Assembly (NCBI GenBank): GCA_900556405.1
Contig: USPB01000033.1
Span: 1 to 13,044, forward strand
Reading direction: 5' to 3'
From: an uncultured Actinomyces sp.
GTDB lineage: Bacteria; Actinomycetota; Actinomycetes; Actinomycetales; Actinomycetaceae
Length of the DNA stretch: 13,044 bases
A model generated the notes under the pieces. It searched no databases. It had not been told where the DNA came from and saw nothing but the letters and a program-made list of their open reading frames with translations. Shown here in pieces: positions 1-6,829 of the stretch. Within the stretch, counting starts at the first letter, position 1. The number at the start of each line of letters is the position of its first letter. A program made the position numbers and the translations under genes.

Positions 1-675
1 GCCAAGCCTGGCGACTGCATCTTCTTCGCCGCTGGCAAGCCGACCCCGTCGCGTGAGCTGCTCGGTGCTGCTCGCCTTGAGATCGGCAAGCGCTGTAACC
101 TCATCGACCCCGACGCCTGGGCGTTCACCTGGGTTGTCGACGCGCCGCTCTTCAAGCCCACCGGTGATGCCGAGGCCGAGGGCGACGTCGCACTGGGCCA
201 CAGCGCCTGGACGGCCGTCCACCACGCGTTCACCTCGCCCAAGCCCGAGTGGATCGACTCCTTCGACAAGGATCCGGGTAACGCGCTGGCCTACGCCTAC
301 GACATCGTCTGCAATGGCAACGAGATCGGCGGCGGCTCGATCCGTATCCACCGCCGCGACATCCAGAACCGCGTGTTTAACGTCATGGGTATCGGTGAGG
401 AGGAAGCCCAGACGCAGTTCGGCTTCCTGCTCGATGCCTTCAAGTTCGGCGCCCCGCCGCACGGCGGCGTGGCCTTTGGCTGGGACCGTATCGTCTCGCT
501 GCTGACGAAGTCCGAGTCGATCCGCGACGTCATCGCTTTCCCGAAGTCCGGCGGCGGCTTCGACCCGCTGACCGAGGCTCCGGCCCCGATTACGTCCGCT
601 CAGCGTAAGGAAGCCGGCGTCGATGCGAAGCCGAAGAAGCGCGGCGAGGAAGCATCCGAGGAATCCGAGAAGTGA
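1..675 (+). CDS. aspS: Aspartyl-tRNA synthetase, C-terminal part (5' truncated by window)
   Basis: Class II synthetase that charges tRNA(Asp) (or tRNA(Asp/Asn) in the non-discriminating form) in the cytoplasm. The reading frame is open from base 1 and encodes the last 224 residues. Visible family marks are GNEIGGGSIRIHRRDIQ, which lies in the catalytic core, and class II motif 3 as GAPPHGGVAFGWDRI, followed by IRDVIAFPKS, a characteristic AspRS C-terminal segment. The protein ends in a charged Lys/Glu tail (KPKKRGEEASEESEK), which is common in actinobacterial AspRS. The N-terminal anticodon-binding domain and most of the catalytic and insertion domains lie outside the window. A strong hairpin terminator follows 26 bases after the stop, so transcription probably ends here. 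The identification is secure; whether the enzyme discriminates Asp from Asn cannot be judged from this part. Confidence 0.97.
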   Translation, partial: AKPGDCIFFAAGKPTPSRELLGAARLEIGKRCNLIDPDAWAFTWVVDAPLFKPTGDAEAEGDVALGHSAWTAVHHAFTSPKPEWIDSFDKDPGNALAYAYDIVCNGNEIGGGSIRIHRRDIQNRVFNVMGIGEEEAQTQFGFLLDAFKFGAPPHGGVAFGWDRIVSLLTKSESIRDVIAFPKSGGGFDPLTEAPAPITSAQRKEAGVDAKPKKRGEEASEESEK

Positions 676-700
676 TTCTCTCGCCGTGACCTTGTCCACG

Positions 701-733
701 GAACCCCCATTGGTCACCGACCGGTGGGGGTTT
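701..733 (+). terminator. Rho-independent terminator of aspS
   Basis: A long hairpin has an outer stem AACCCCCA (702-709) pairing with TGGGGGTT (725-732). It continues through two G-T wobbles into GGT/ACC (712-714 with 720-722) around the loop CACCG. The T run is short (TTT at 731-733) and partly inside the stem. Its position 26 bases after the aspS stop supports termination. The hairpin ends only 5 bases before the putative -10 element of the next gene. Confidence 0.8.
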
Positions 734-737
734 CGTG

Positions 738-749
738 CACAATAGGGGT
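738..749 (+). promoter_or_regulatory. Putative -10 element for a leaderless yciO transcript
   Basis: CACAAT (738-743) is a weak TANNNT-like hexamer, followed by AGGGGT and then the ATG at 750. Initiation 7 bases after the hexamer would place the first base of the mRNA at the start codon. The AGGGG stretch is only one base from the ATG, too close to act as a Shine-Dalgarno sequence. No convincing -35 is visible; the expected place lies inside the upstream terminator stem. This is an inference. Confidence 0.4.
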
Positions 750-1367
750 ATGTCGTACGTCGAGATGCACCCGGTTAATCCGCAGGCACGTTTGGTCAAC
801 ACGGTCGTTGATCTGCTGGAGCGCGGCGGCACGATTGCGCTGCCCACTGACTCCGGTTATGCGATCGCAACAAAGGTCGGCAACAAGGCGGGCATGGATA
901 CGATCCGATCGATCCGTAAGCTCGATGACAAGCATAATTTTTCGCTGCTGTGCCACTCGTTTGCGCAACTGGGCGAGCTCGTGATCATCGACAACCACGA
1001 ATTCCGCACCATGAAGGCGCTCACGCCCGGACCCTACACGTTCATCCTGCGGGGGACCAAGGAGGTCCCGCGCATCATGCTGAACAAGAAGAAGCACACG
1101 GTGGGCGTGCGTATTCCGGATCATGTCATCACGCAGGCGATCGTCGAGGCGCTGGGTGAGCCCCTGGCCTGCTCGACGCTGATTATGCCGGGCGAGGATG
1201 AGCCGCTGACGGACGGCTTCGACGTGGATGAGCGCATCGGACACCAGGTCGATCTGGTTGTCGTGGGACCCGTGGGAGTCGCGGAGCCGACCACGGTCAT
1301 CGACTTTGCTGGTGGGGATGCCGTCGTCGCTCGTGTCGGCGCCGGCGATATTTCGCTGTTCGACTGA
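750..1367 (+). CDS. yciO: YciO-type YrdC/Sua5-domain protein
   Basis: This 205-residue protein resembles E. coli YciO (about 206 residues) from end to end. It begins with an HPVNPQARLVN segment and continues with GGTIALPTDSGYA, IRKLDDKHNFSLLC, LTPGPYTFILRGTKEVP, VGVRIPDH, PTTVIDFAGG and a closing R.GAGDISLF. The YrdC/Sua5 fold binds ATP, L-threonine and bicarbonate to make threonylcarbamoyl-AMP for the t6A modification of tRNA. YciO members are a divergent branch, and whether they supply t6A in vivo is uncertain, so the exact role is left open. A GTG at 735 is in frame, but ATG 750 gives an N-terminus matching the family and sits right after a -10-like hexamer. No ribosome site precedes it. 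The next gene starts 4 bases after the stop, so the two are probably co-transcribed. Confidence 0.9.
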   Translation: MSYVEMHPVNPQARLVNTVVDLLERGGTIALPTDSGYAIATKVGNKAGMDTIRSIRKLDDKHNFSLLCHSFAQLGELVIIDNHEFRTMKALTPGPYTFILRGTKEVPRIMLNKKKHTVGVRIPDHVITQAIVEALGEPLACSTLIMPGEDEPLTDGFDVDERIGHQVDLVVVGPVGVAEPTTVIDFAGGDAVVARVGAGDISLFD

Positions 1368-1371
1368 TCGC

Positions 1372-2556
1372 GTGGCATTCGACGCCTCGTCTTTTTCGCG
1401 CACGGGTTTTTGCCTGTTGCGCTGGGAGGCATCGGACGGGATCTATCGCGATATCGATGCGCTCCCGATTGTTGGCCAGCGCCTTGTCGTTGATGGGGTG
1501 GACGCTGTTCGCGTGACCTTCCAATCCGCGAACGAGGGCGCCGCGCGCTGCTACGTCATCTTGAACACGATCACGGATCGCGCGCGCGAGCACCTTGACG
1601 AGTTCCGCATGGGTGCGGGCGCGGACGACGGCAATGCTCACGCGCTCGTGTGTGCGCTTCCCGCCGACGCGATCATCAGCTACCAGCAGGTGATCGTGGG
1701 GCCGCGGGGTCTCGAACCCGAGGTGCGTACGGACATGGGGGAGTGGATCCGCTTCGTTGAGGAAGCTCACCCTGATGAATCGAATCCGCTCAGGGTTATG
1801 AATGGGAGAGGCAGCGAGGCTTCCCTGTTCGTCGGGCCGGACGCGCGTGTGGTGTGGCCGTCGGAGGATTTGTCTGCTCCGCAGATGCATGCGGTGCGTG
1901 AAGAAGACATCGCGGCGAATATGAACGCTCGGCTCGGGGGTTCGCGCAAGCGCAGCGTGATTGTTCATGATGGTGAGGCGGAGCCGATGTGCACGCTCAT
2001 CCTCTTCGATGGCGAGATCTGGCGAGGCAACGGTGTGGGCTGGCTGACCCGCCGTTATCCCGGGCTGCGCGTGGTCACCATCGACGCTGGGGAGCTGGGC
2101 GAGCGTGAGGCGGAGCTGACGGATGCGGATCGCGTCGCCGCTCTGCTTCAGGCAGTGTGTGACGAGGCCGGGGCAGGTCACGTGATGGTCGCCGGCCAAT
2201 CCTACGGTGGCCTCGCCGCGTTGGAGGCTGGTCTGCGACAGGATCTGCTCGTCGACGAGATCGTCGCCCAGTCGCCGTCCCTGTGGTGGGGTGGGGCTGC
2301 GCGAGGCGCGGGCGAGGGGACGTTGATGCGAGACCTGCGCTCTGGGCTGGCGACGCCCCATCCCGCAGTGACGCTACGCCTGCAGGTCGGGACTCTGGAA
2401 CAGACGATGCGCCCGGTCATTGATGACTGTGCGGAGCTTCTGCGGAGTCTGGGAGCCCATGTGGAATTGGATCATTACCGCAGCGGGCATGATGTCGCCT
2501 GGTGGCGGGAAGGACTGACTCGTGCACTCGATGAGTGGCGTGCTCTCACATACTGA
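1372..2556 (+). CDS. fes: Fes-like ferric-enterobactin (catecholate siderophore) esterase
   Basis: A 394-residue cytoplasmic protein without a signal peptide, close to the roughly 400 residues of enterobacterial Fes. The N-terminal half resembles the Fes N-terminal domain (around residues 30-110, with VILNTITD and the SYQQVIVGP strand). The C-terminal half is an alpha/beta-hydrolase of the esterase D/Fes type: LILFDGEIW (209-217), the nucleophile elbow AGQSYGG with Ser277, AQSPSLWWGG, VGTLEQ with Glu343 and SGHDVAWWREGL with His373. Ser277, Glu343 and His373 are the likely catalytic triad by family comparison. Family members hydrolyse the tri-ester backbone of enterobactin-type siderophores to release iron after uptake. 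The importer follows directly downstream, which fits. GTG 1372 lies 4 bases after the yciO stop and has no clear ribosome site, suggesting translational coupling. In-frame starts further upstream would overlap yciO. The substrate could be another catecholate ester. Confidence 0.85.
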   Translation: MAFDASSFSRTGFCLLRWEASDGIYRDIDALPIVGQRLVVDGVDAVRVTFQSANEGAARCYVILNTITDRAREHLDEFRMGAGADDGNAHALVCALPADAIISYQQVIVGPRGLEPEVRTDMGEWIRFVEEAHPDESNPLRVMNGRGSEASLFVGPDARVVWPSEDLSAPQMHAVREEDIAANMNARLGGSRKRSVIVHDGEAEPMCTLILFDGEIWRGNGVGWLTRRYPGLRVVTIDAGELGEREAELTDADRVAALLQAVCDEAGAGHVMVAGQSYGGLAALEAGLRQDLLVDEIVAQSPSLWWGGAARGAGEGTLMRDLRSGLATPHPAVTLRLQVGTLEQTMRPVIDDCAELLRSLGAHVELDHYRSGHDVAWWREGLTRALDEWRALTY

Positions 2557-2591
2557 CCAGTGATGAGACAGACTGGGTTGCCATGCTCCCT

Positions 2592-2610
2592 ATAGGTTAG
2601 GCTTACCTTT
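2592..2610 (+). promoter_or_regulatory. DtxR/IdeR-type iron box upstream of the fep operon
   Basis: The 19-mer ATAGGTTAGGCTTACCTTT matches 15 of 19 positions of the actinobacterial iron-box consensus TTAGGTTAGSCTAACCTAA as I know it. Its core AGGTnAGnCTnACCT is perfectly dyad-symmetric. It ends 32 bases before the fepB start, where a promoter is expected; a -35-like TTGCCA lies at 2578-2583, but I cannot assign a -10 with confidence. The expected action is repression by an Fe(II)-loaded DtxR/IdeR-family regulator when iron is sufficient. Confidence 0.85.
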
Positions 2611-2642
2611 GCCCCTAATAGATCGACTGAATTGAGGCACTT

Positions 2643-3671
2643 GTGCACCTGTCGACGCGAATCAGCGCCATCGTCGGCGTCGCTGTGACTGCTCTCGCCC
2701 TGGGAGCCTGCTCGTCCACCCAGCCCACCCCGGCCTCGTCCCCCGAGGCCTCTGCGACGTCCGAGACGCGCACTGTTACCGACGCGTCCGGCCAGGAGGT
2801 GACACTCCCGTCGCACCCGAGCCGCGTCGTCACGCTCTCCGAGCCGACCACTGACAATGCCCTCGCGCTCGGCGTGACCCCGATCGGCGTCGTGTCCGGC
2901 CGTGGTCAGCAGACCGTCCCGAACTACCTCATTGATCGTGCCGGAGACATTCCGATCCTTGGATCGATTGGTACCCCGAACCTCGAGGCTATCGGTGCGG
3001 CCCATCCTGATCTCATCCTCGTCGACGGTACCTCCGTGAAGAATAACGACACGGAAACCCTGACTGCGCTTTCTCAGATCGCGCCCGTCTTCTTCACCAC
3101 TCAGTCCGGTGGTGACTGGCGGCAGACCTTCACGCTCACTGCGGATGCGCTGGGTCTGGCCGACCAGGCCGAGACCAAGCTTGCGCAGTTCGACCAGCAT
3201 GTCGCATCGGTGAGCGCCCGCCTGAAGGACGCCGGTTACCTCGATCAGACGTACTCGGTCGTGCGTTGGCAGGGCGATAGCGCTGGCCTGATCCTCAAGG
3301 AGCTCCCCGCCGGACAGGCTCTGACCGCACTCGGCATGAAGCGCCCCGCGAACCAGGACCGTGACGGCGAGGGCCACTCGGAACCCGTCTCCCTGGAGAA
3401 CATCGACCAGATCGATGCGGACTGGATCTTCTTTGGCACGCTCGGCAAGTCTTCGGTGAACAACCCGTCCGCCGGTGGCAACACGGGTGTTGAGGCTTCT
3501 GCCGCAGCCCTCGAAGAGGCGAAGAATACCGTCGGTTTTGACTCTCTCGGCGCCGTCAAGGCGAACCACGTCATCCCCGTCGACGGTTCCCTGTGGACCT
3601 CGACCGGTGGCTACCTCCTGATGGACGGCATCGTCTCGAGCATCGAGGCCCAGTTCGTCCCGGCTTCCTGA
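2643..3671 (+). CDS. fepB: Siderophore ABC transporter, substrate-binding lipoprotein
   Basis: A 342-residue FepB/FhuD-class (class III) binding protein that would capture ferric siderophore at the outer face of the membrane. The N-terminus is a lipoprotein signal peptide: Arg6, a hydrophobic stretch and the lipobox LGAC with the lipidated Cys23. A Ser/Pro/Thr-rich linker follows to about residue 45. The binding fold then begins with RTVTDASGQEVTLPSHPSRV, and continues with ALALGVTPIGV, GTPNLEAIGAAHPDLILVDG and, in the C-terminal lobe, DADWIFFGTLG. The GTG start is preceded by GAGG (2634-2637) at 5 bases. It is the first gene after the iron box and is followed by both permeases and the ATPase. 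Ligand class cannot be read from the sequence alone; the adjoining Fes esterase favours a catecholate tri-ester. The symbol follows that context. Confidence 0.88.
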   Translation: MHLSTRISAIVGVAVTALALGACSSTQPTPASSPEASATSETRTVTDASGQEVTLPSHPSRVVTLSEPTTDNALALGVTPIGVVSGRGQQTVPNYLIDRAGDIPILGSIGTPNLEAIGAAHPDLILVDGTSVKNNDTETLTALSQIAPVFFTTQSGGDWRQTFTLTADALGLADQAETKLAQFDQHVASVSARLKDAGYLDQTYSVVRWQGDSAGLILKELPAGQALTALGMKRPANQDRDGEGHSEPVSLENIDQIDADWIFFGTLGKSSVNNPSAGGNTGVEASAAALEEAKNTVGFDSLGAVKANHVIPVDGSLWTSTGGYLLMDGIVSSIEAQFVPAS

Positions 3672-3707
3672 GCCCGATGGACGGACAATTCGGGTCGCTG
3701 ACCTGAC

Positions 3708-4703
3708 ATGACGACACGTCGTATCGCCAGCGTCGCCATTGCTTGTGCAGTGGCGACGCTGGTGCTTGTCCTCGTTGCGATGGCCTCGCTCGCCCTCGGT
3801 TCCCGTTCCATTGCTCCCGATGTTGTGTGGGATGCACTGGTTCGTGGTGGGACGACTCAGGACGCCCAAGTCGTCACCCAGCTGCGGGTGCCGCGCACGA
3901 TTGCCGCGCTCATGATCGGCGGGGCGCTCGGTGTGGCTGGCTCCATCATGCAAGCGATGACCCGCAATCCGCTTGCGGATCCGGGTGTGCTCGGCATCAA
4001 CGCAGGTGCAGCGTTCATCGTCGTATCCGTCACGGCTGTGTCTGGGGTTGTGACGCGCGCCGGGACGCTCGGCGCTTCGTTCGTTGGTGCGGGGGTTGCT
4101 GCCGCTCTCGTTTTTGCGATGTCGGGCCGCGGTGGCGGGTCTCGTTCCCGTCTCGCTCTTGCGGGCATCGCCGTGTCCGCTGCGCTCGCGTCCCTCACGC
4201 AGGCAGTCCTGGCGGCCAATCAGTTTGCTTTCAACGAGTTCCGTTACTGGGCCTCCGGATCGTTGGAGGGGGTCGATATGGGCTCGGTGGTCGCAGCGGG
4301 AATAGTTATCGTCTGCGGGGGTGTCCTCGCTGCTCTCATCTCGTCAGCTCTCGGCGTTCTCGCCATCGGTGAGGATACTGCCGTGAGTCTTGGCGTGCGC
4401 GTGCGACTCATTCGGGCTTTGGGAGTTCTTGCCGTGACGGCTCTTGCCGGTGGAGCAACAGCGCTGGGCGGTCCGTTGACGTTCGTCGGCCTGGCGGTGC
4501 CTCTCATGGTACGACGCATCGTCGGTGCGAAGCAGGGAGCGATTGCGATCTGGTCGATGGTCGCAGGCGCCGTGTGGGTGTGCATTGCCGATATTGCGTC
4601 ACGTCTCGTCCTCGCGCCTTCCGAGGTGCCCGTCGGCGTCGTTGTCGCCCTGATCGGCGCCCCCTTCTTCATTATTGCTGCGCGCGGAAGGGGTATGTCA
4701 TGA
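3708..4703 (+). CDS. fepD: Siderophore ABC transporter permease (FecCD family, FepD-like)
   Basis: A 331-residue polytopic membrane protein. The first membrane segment spans about residues 8-30. The FecCD-family signature follows: LRVPRTIAALMIGGALGVAG (59-78), then Q82 and RNPLADPGVLG (86-96). Near residue 220, AIGEDTAVSLGV is the cytoplasmic loop that family structures show contacting the ATPase. A closing stretch, GGPLTFVGLAVP, is typical. With the next gene product it would form the heterodimeric channel for ferric siderophore. ATG 3708 follows an in-frame stop at 3699-3701, so no longer form is possible. No Shine-Dalgarno sequence is visible before it, and the 36-base gap after fepB holds no terminator. 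The gene overlaps fepG by the four bases ATGA. Confidence 0.92.
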   Translation: MTTRRIASVAIACAVATLVLVLVAMASLALGSRSIAPDVVWDALVRGGTTQDAQVVTQLRVPRTIAALMIGGALGVAGSIMQAMTRNPLADPGVLGINAGAAFIVVSVTAVSGVVTRAGTLGASFVGAGVAAALVFAMSGRGGGSRSRLALAGIAVSAALASLTQAVLAANQFAFNEFRYWASGSLEGVDMGSVVAAGIVIVCGGVLAALISSALGVLAIGEDTAVSLGVRVRLIRALGVLAVTALAGGATALGGPLTFVGLAVPLMVRRIVGAKQGAIAIWSMVAGAVWVCIADIASRLVLAPSEVPVGVVVALIGAPFFIIAARGRGMS

Positions 4704-5749
4704 CGCGAGATGGTCAGCGGTATATCACTGTGTCGCGAGCCGGTTTCTCCGTCCGCATTCATCGACGCAGCGCGGTGGTGGTCGTGTGTGGCCTCCTTCT
4801 TGTGCTCGGCTTGTCCGTCTATTCGCTGACGCTCGGCGACTATGGGCTCAGTGCCGCGGACTCCTTCCGGCGCCTGCTGGGTGACGGCGGTCCTCGAGAC
4901 GATTTCCTGGGGGTCTATTTCGTTCAGTCTGTGCGGCTGCCGCGGATGCTGGCCGCTGTTGCGGTCGGGTGCGCGCTCGGCATTGCGGGGCGTATCTTCC
5001 AGACGATCTCGGGTAATCCTCTGGGAAGTCCGGACATCGTGGGGCTGTCAACGGGATGTGCCACCGGCGCGCTAATAGCGATTATTGTGCTGGGGTCGAG
5101 TCCGGCGGTGACCGGCCTCGGAGCCCTGGCCGGTGGCCTTGTCTCAGGTGCGGCGATCCTCGCCTGCGCGGGCGGTATGCGCGTGACGGGAATGCGCGTT
5201 GTCCTGGTCGGTATTGGTTGCTCTGCTGCGCTGCGCGCTATCAATTCGCTGCTGATCGTCAAGGCGCCGCTGGAAGCGGCGCAGCGAGCGCAACTGTGGA
5301 GTGCTGGATCATTTTCGGGGGTCACGTTCGCTCGACTTTCGCCGCTCCTGATCGTGCTCGGCGTTGTCGCATGTACGTGCGTCGCTGCTGCAGTTCCGCT
5401 GGGGCTTGTGGCGATGGGGGACGACGTTGCGACCGGGCTCGGCGTGCGCGTGCGCCGCATTCGTCTTCTGTCGATCGTTGTCGCCATCCTGCTCGTTGCC
5501 TGCGCGACGGCCGTCGCTGGTCCAGTCGCGTTCGTCGCATTGTCCGCCCCGCATATTGCGCATCGCCTGTGCGGTGGCGGGGGAGTGGGTTTCGCTTCAT
5601 CCGCGCTCGTGGGGGCGTTGCTGGTGTTGGCATCTGACGTGTGTGCTCAGCGTTTGATCGCGCCCGCTGAGCTTCCCGTGGGTGTTGTGACGGGTGTCGT
5701 GGGAGGCTTGTACCTCCTGTGGTTGTTGATTCGTGAGGTGAGGTCATGA
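4700..5749 (+). CDS. fepG: Siderophore ABC transporter permease (FecCD family, FepG-like)
   Basis: A 349-residue second FecCD permease. A short Arg-rich cytoplasmic N-terminus precedes the first membrane segment (about 24-45). The signature is VRLPRMLAAVAVGCALGIAG (78-97), then FQ and GNPLGSPDIVGLSTG (105-119); the NPLGSPD form is typical of FepG rather than FepD partners. MGDDVATGLGV is the ATPase-contact loop, and GPVAFVALSAPHIAHRL stands near the end. The start at 4700 is chosen because GGAAGGGG (4686-4693) lies 6 bases upstream and the ATGA overlap with fepD is a standard coupling arrangement; the reading frame runs open further upstream inside fepD, but without support. It would pair with FepD in a heterodimeric channel. 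Confidence 0.91.
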   Translation: MTRDGQRYITVSRAGFSVRIHRRSAVVVVCGLLLVLGLSVYSLTLGDYGLSAADSFRRLLGDGGPRDDFLGVYFVQSVRLPRMLAAVAVGCALGIAGRIFQTISGNPLGSPDIVGLSTGCATGALIAIIVLGSSPAVTGLGALAGGLVSGAAILACAGGMRVTGMRVVLVGIGCSAALRAINSLLIVKAPLEAAQRAQLWSAGSFSGVTFARLSPLLIVLGVVACTCVAAAVPLGLVAMGDDVATGLGVRVRRIRLLSIVVAILLVACATAVAGPVAFVALSAPHIAHRLCGGGGVGFASSALVGALLVLASDVCAQRLIAPAELPVGVVTGVVGGLYLLWLLIREVRS

Positions 5750-6540
5750 CTGGGGTAGGAACGAGGTCGGGGCTGGGTGCCCGCGATATCGTCGTCGGCT
5801 ACGGGAAGAACGCTCCCATTCTGGATGGGTTGTCGCTGGATGTCCTCAACGGTGAGTTGACCGTCATCGTTGGCCCCAACGCGTGTGGGAAGTCGACCCT
5901 CTTGCGGTCGTTGGCTCGCGTGCTTGACGTTCGTAGCGGAGTGGTGGAATTGGATGGGCGCAGCGTTGCCGATATGAACCAGAAGGCGCTCGCACGCAGA
6001 CTGGGATTGCTCGCGCAGTCGTCTGTGGCTCCGGGCGATATGCTCGTGGAGGATTTGGTTGCGAGGGGGCGTTATCCCTATCAGTCCCTTCTGCGTCAGT
6101 GGAGTCGTGAGGACGATGAAGCGCTCGCCCGTGCGATGAAGGATGCGGGTGTCGCCTCCCTCGTTGGTCGGCGTGTTGGAGAGCTTTCCGGTGGTCAGCG
6201 TCAACGTGTCTGGATTGCGATGGCTTTGGCGCAGTCGACTGAGATCTTGCTGCTTGATGAACCGACGACCTATCTCGATCTCAATCATCAGCTGGAGGTG
6301 CTTCGTCTTGCCGAGCGTTTGCAGCGCGCGGGTACGACTGTTGTTGCCGTGCTGCACGATCTGCATCTTGCGTTCCGGTATGCCACCCACCTTGTCTTTA
6401 TGAAGGACGGGCAGATCCTCGCACAGGGTGAGCCTGCCCAGGTGGTCACGCCTGAGCTTGTGGAACGCGTCTTCGCAGTGCCCTGCCGCATCATCGAAGA
6501 TCCGGAGACGGGGGCTCCTCTCGTCATCCCGCGTCGTTGA
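5746..6540 (+). CDS. fepC: Siderophore ABC transporter ATP-binding protein
   Basis: A 264-residue cytoplasmic ATPase of the FepC/FhuC type that drives import through the two permeases. All nucleotide-binding motifs are intact: Walker A GPNACGKST (43-51), Q-loop Gln91, signature LSGGQ (147-151), Walker B ILLLDEP with Asp171 and Glu172, D-loop YLDL (176-179) and switch His204 in VLHDLH. Between Q-loop and signature lies VARGRYPYQS, the stretch usual for iron-siderophore ATPases. It starts in the ATGA overlap with fepG behind GTGAGGTGAGG (5733-5743). It appears to be the last gene of the iron-boxed unit. The next 289 bases contain no gene I trust beyond a doubtful 15-codon frame, and I see no classical terminator with a T run after it. 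Confidence 0.93.
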   Translation: MTGVGTRSGLGARDIVVGYGKNAPILDGLSLDVLNGELTVIVGPNACGKSTLLRSLARVLDVRSGVVELDGRSVADMNQKALARRLGLLAQSSVAPGDMLVEDLVARGRYPYQSLLRQWSREDDEALARAMKDAGVASLVGRRVGELSGGQRQRVWIAMALAQSTEILLLDEPTTYLDLNHQLEVLRLAERLQRAGTTVVAVLHDLHLAFRYATHLVFMKDGQILAQGEPAQVVTPELVERVFAVPCRIIEDPETGAPLVIPRR

Positions 6541-6626
6541 CCGCGGTTGTGTGTCTCAGTATCTCAAATGCTGACCAGCGGGTCATTAGCGGGCATGATT
6601 GCTCGATAATATTGCTCACAGTTGTC

Positions 6627-6656
6627 GTGACACAATCGCGTAAATCCAGGTAAAAT
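6627..6656 (+). promoter_or_regulatory. Candidate sigma-A promoter upstream of the first surface-protein gene
   Basis: GTGACA (6627-6632) and TAAAAT (6651-6656) are separated by 18 bases and match 5 of 6 bases of each consensus hexamer. They lie in an AT-rich island (about 6600-6660) in the 289-base gap between fepC and the surface-protein gene. Initiation near 6663 would give a leader of about 165 bases. No iron box is visible in this gap. Confidence 0.5.
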
Positions 6657-6677
6657 AGGGTTTTGAGCAGGTGTGCC

Positions 6678-6725
6678 ATGAATCTGCTTGTTGTTCGCAA
6701 TTACATCTCGCAAGCCAGGCAATAG
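6678..6725 (+). CDS. Possible 15-codon upstream ORF (leader peptide)
   Basis: The frame reads ATG to TAG and encodes MNLLVVRNYISQARQ. GAGCAGG (6665-6671) stands 6 bases before the ATG, and the frame lies downstream of the candidate promoter at 6627-6656 and ahead of the surface-protein gene. It has no run of a single amino acid such as attenuation leaders show. A frame this short can occur by chance, so it is recorded only as a possibility. Confidence 0.2.
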   Translation: MNLLVVRNYISQARQ

Positions 6726-6728
6726 TAT
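6701..6728 (+). promoter_or_regulatory. Alternative, closer promoter for the first surface-protein gene
   Basis: TTACAT (6701-6706) and TAGTAT (6723-6728) are separated by 16 bases. The -10 is fair, the -35 poor. If used, the leader would be about 95 bases and the small upstream ORF would not be transcribed. The two promoter candidates cannot be ranked firmly by eye. Confidence 0.25.
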
Positions 6729-6829
6729 GGTTCTCGTATCGAGTGGTTACTCAGGCACTGACATGCTTATTCCGAGCGTGACAGTGTCGATTGGTTGAGG
6801 CTATCCCAGACAGAAGGAAACGAATACGC

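Noticed and set aside
1228..1371. Longer N-terminus for the Fes-like esterase, overlapping yciO
   Set aside because: The extra residues would overlap about 140 bases of yciO and do not resemble the Fes N-terminus. GTG 1372 gives a length close to the family.
1297..2361. 354-codon open frame on the minus strand
   Set aside because: It is opposite yciO and fes. The product has no recognisable motif and is His/Arg-rich, as expected of an antisense frame.
2475..3953. 492-codon open frame on the minus strand
   Set aside because: It lies opposite fepB and the start of fepD, whose products have clear family motifs. The translation is Arg/Gly/Asp-rich and of the kind produced by antisense frames in high-GC DNA.
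6571..6600. Terminator after fepC
   Set aside because: GACC-AGCG-GGTC (6573-6584) can form only a 4-bp stem and has no T run, so it was not called.
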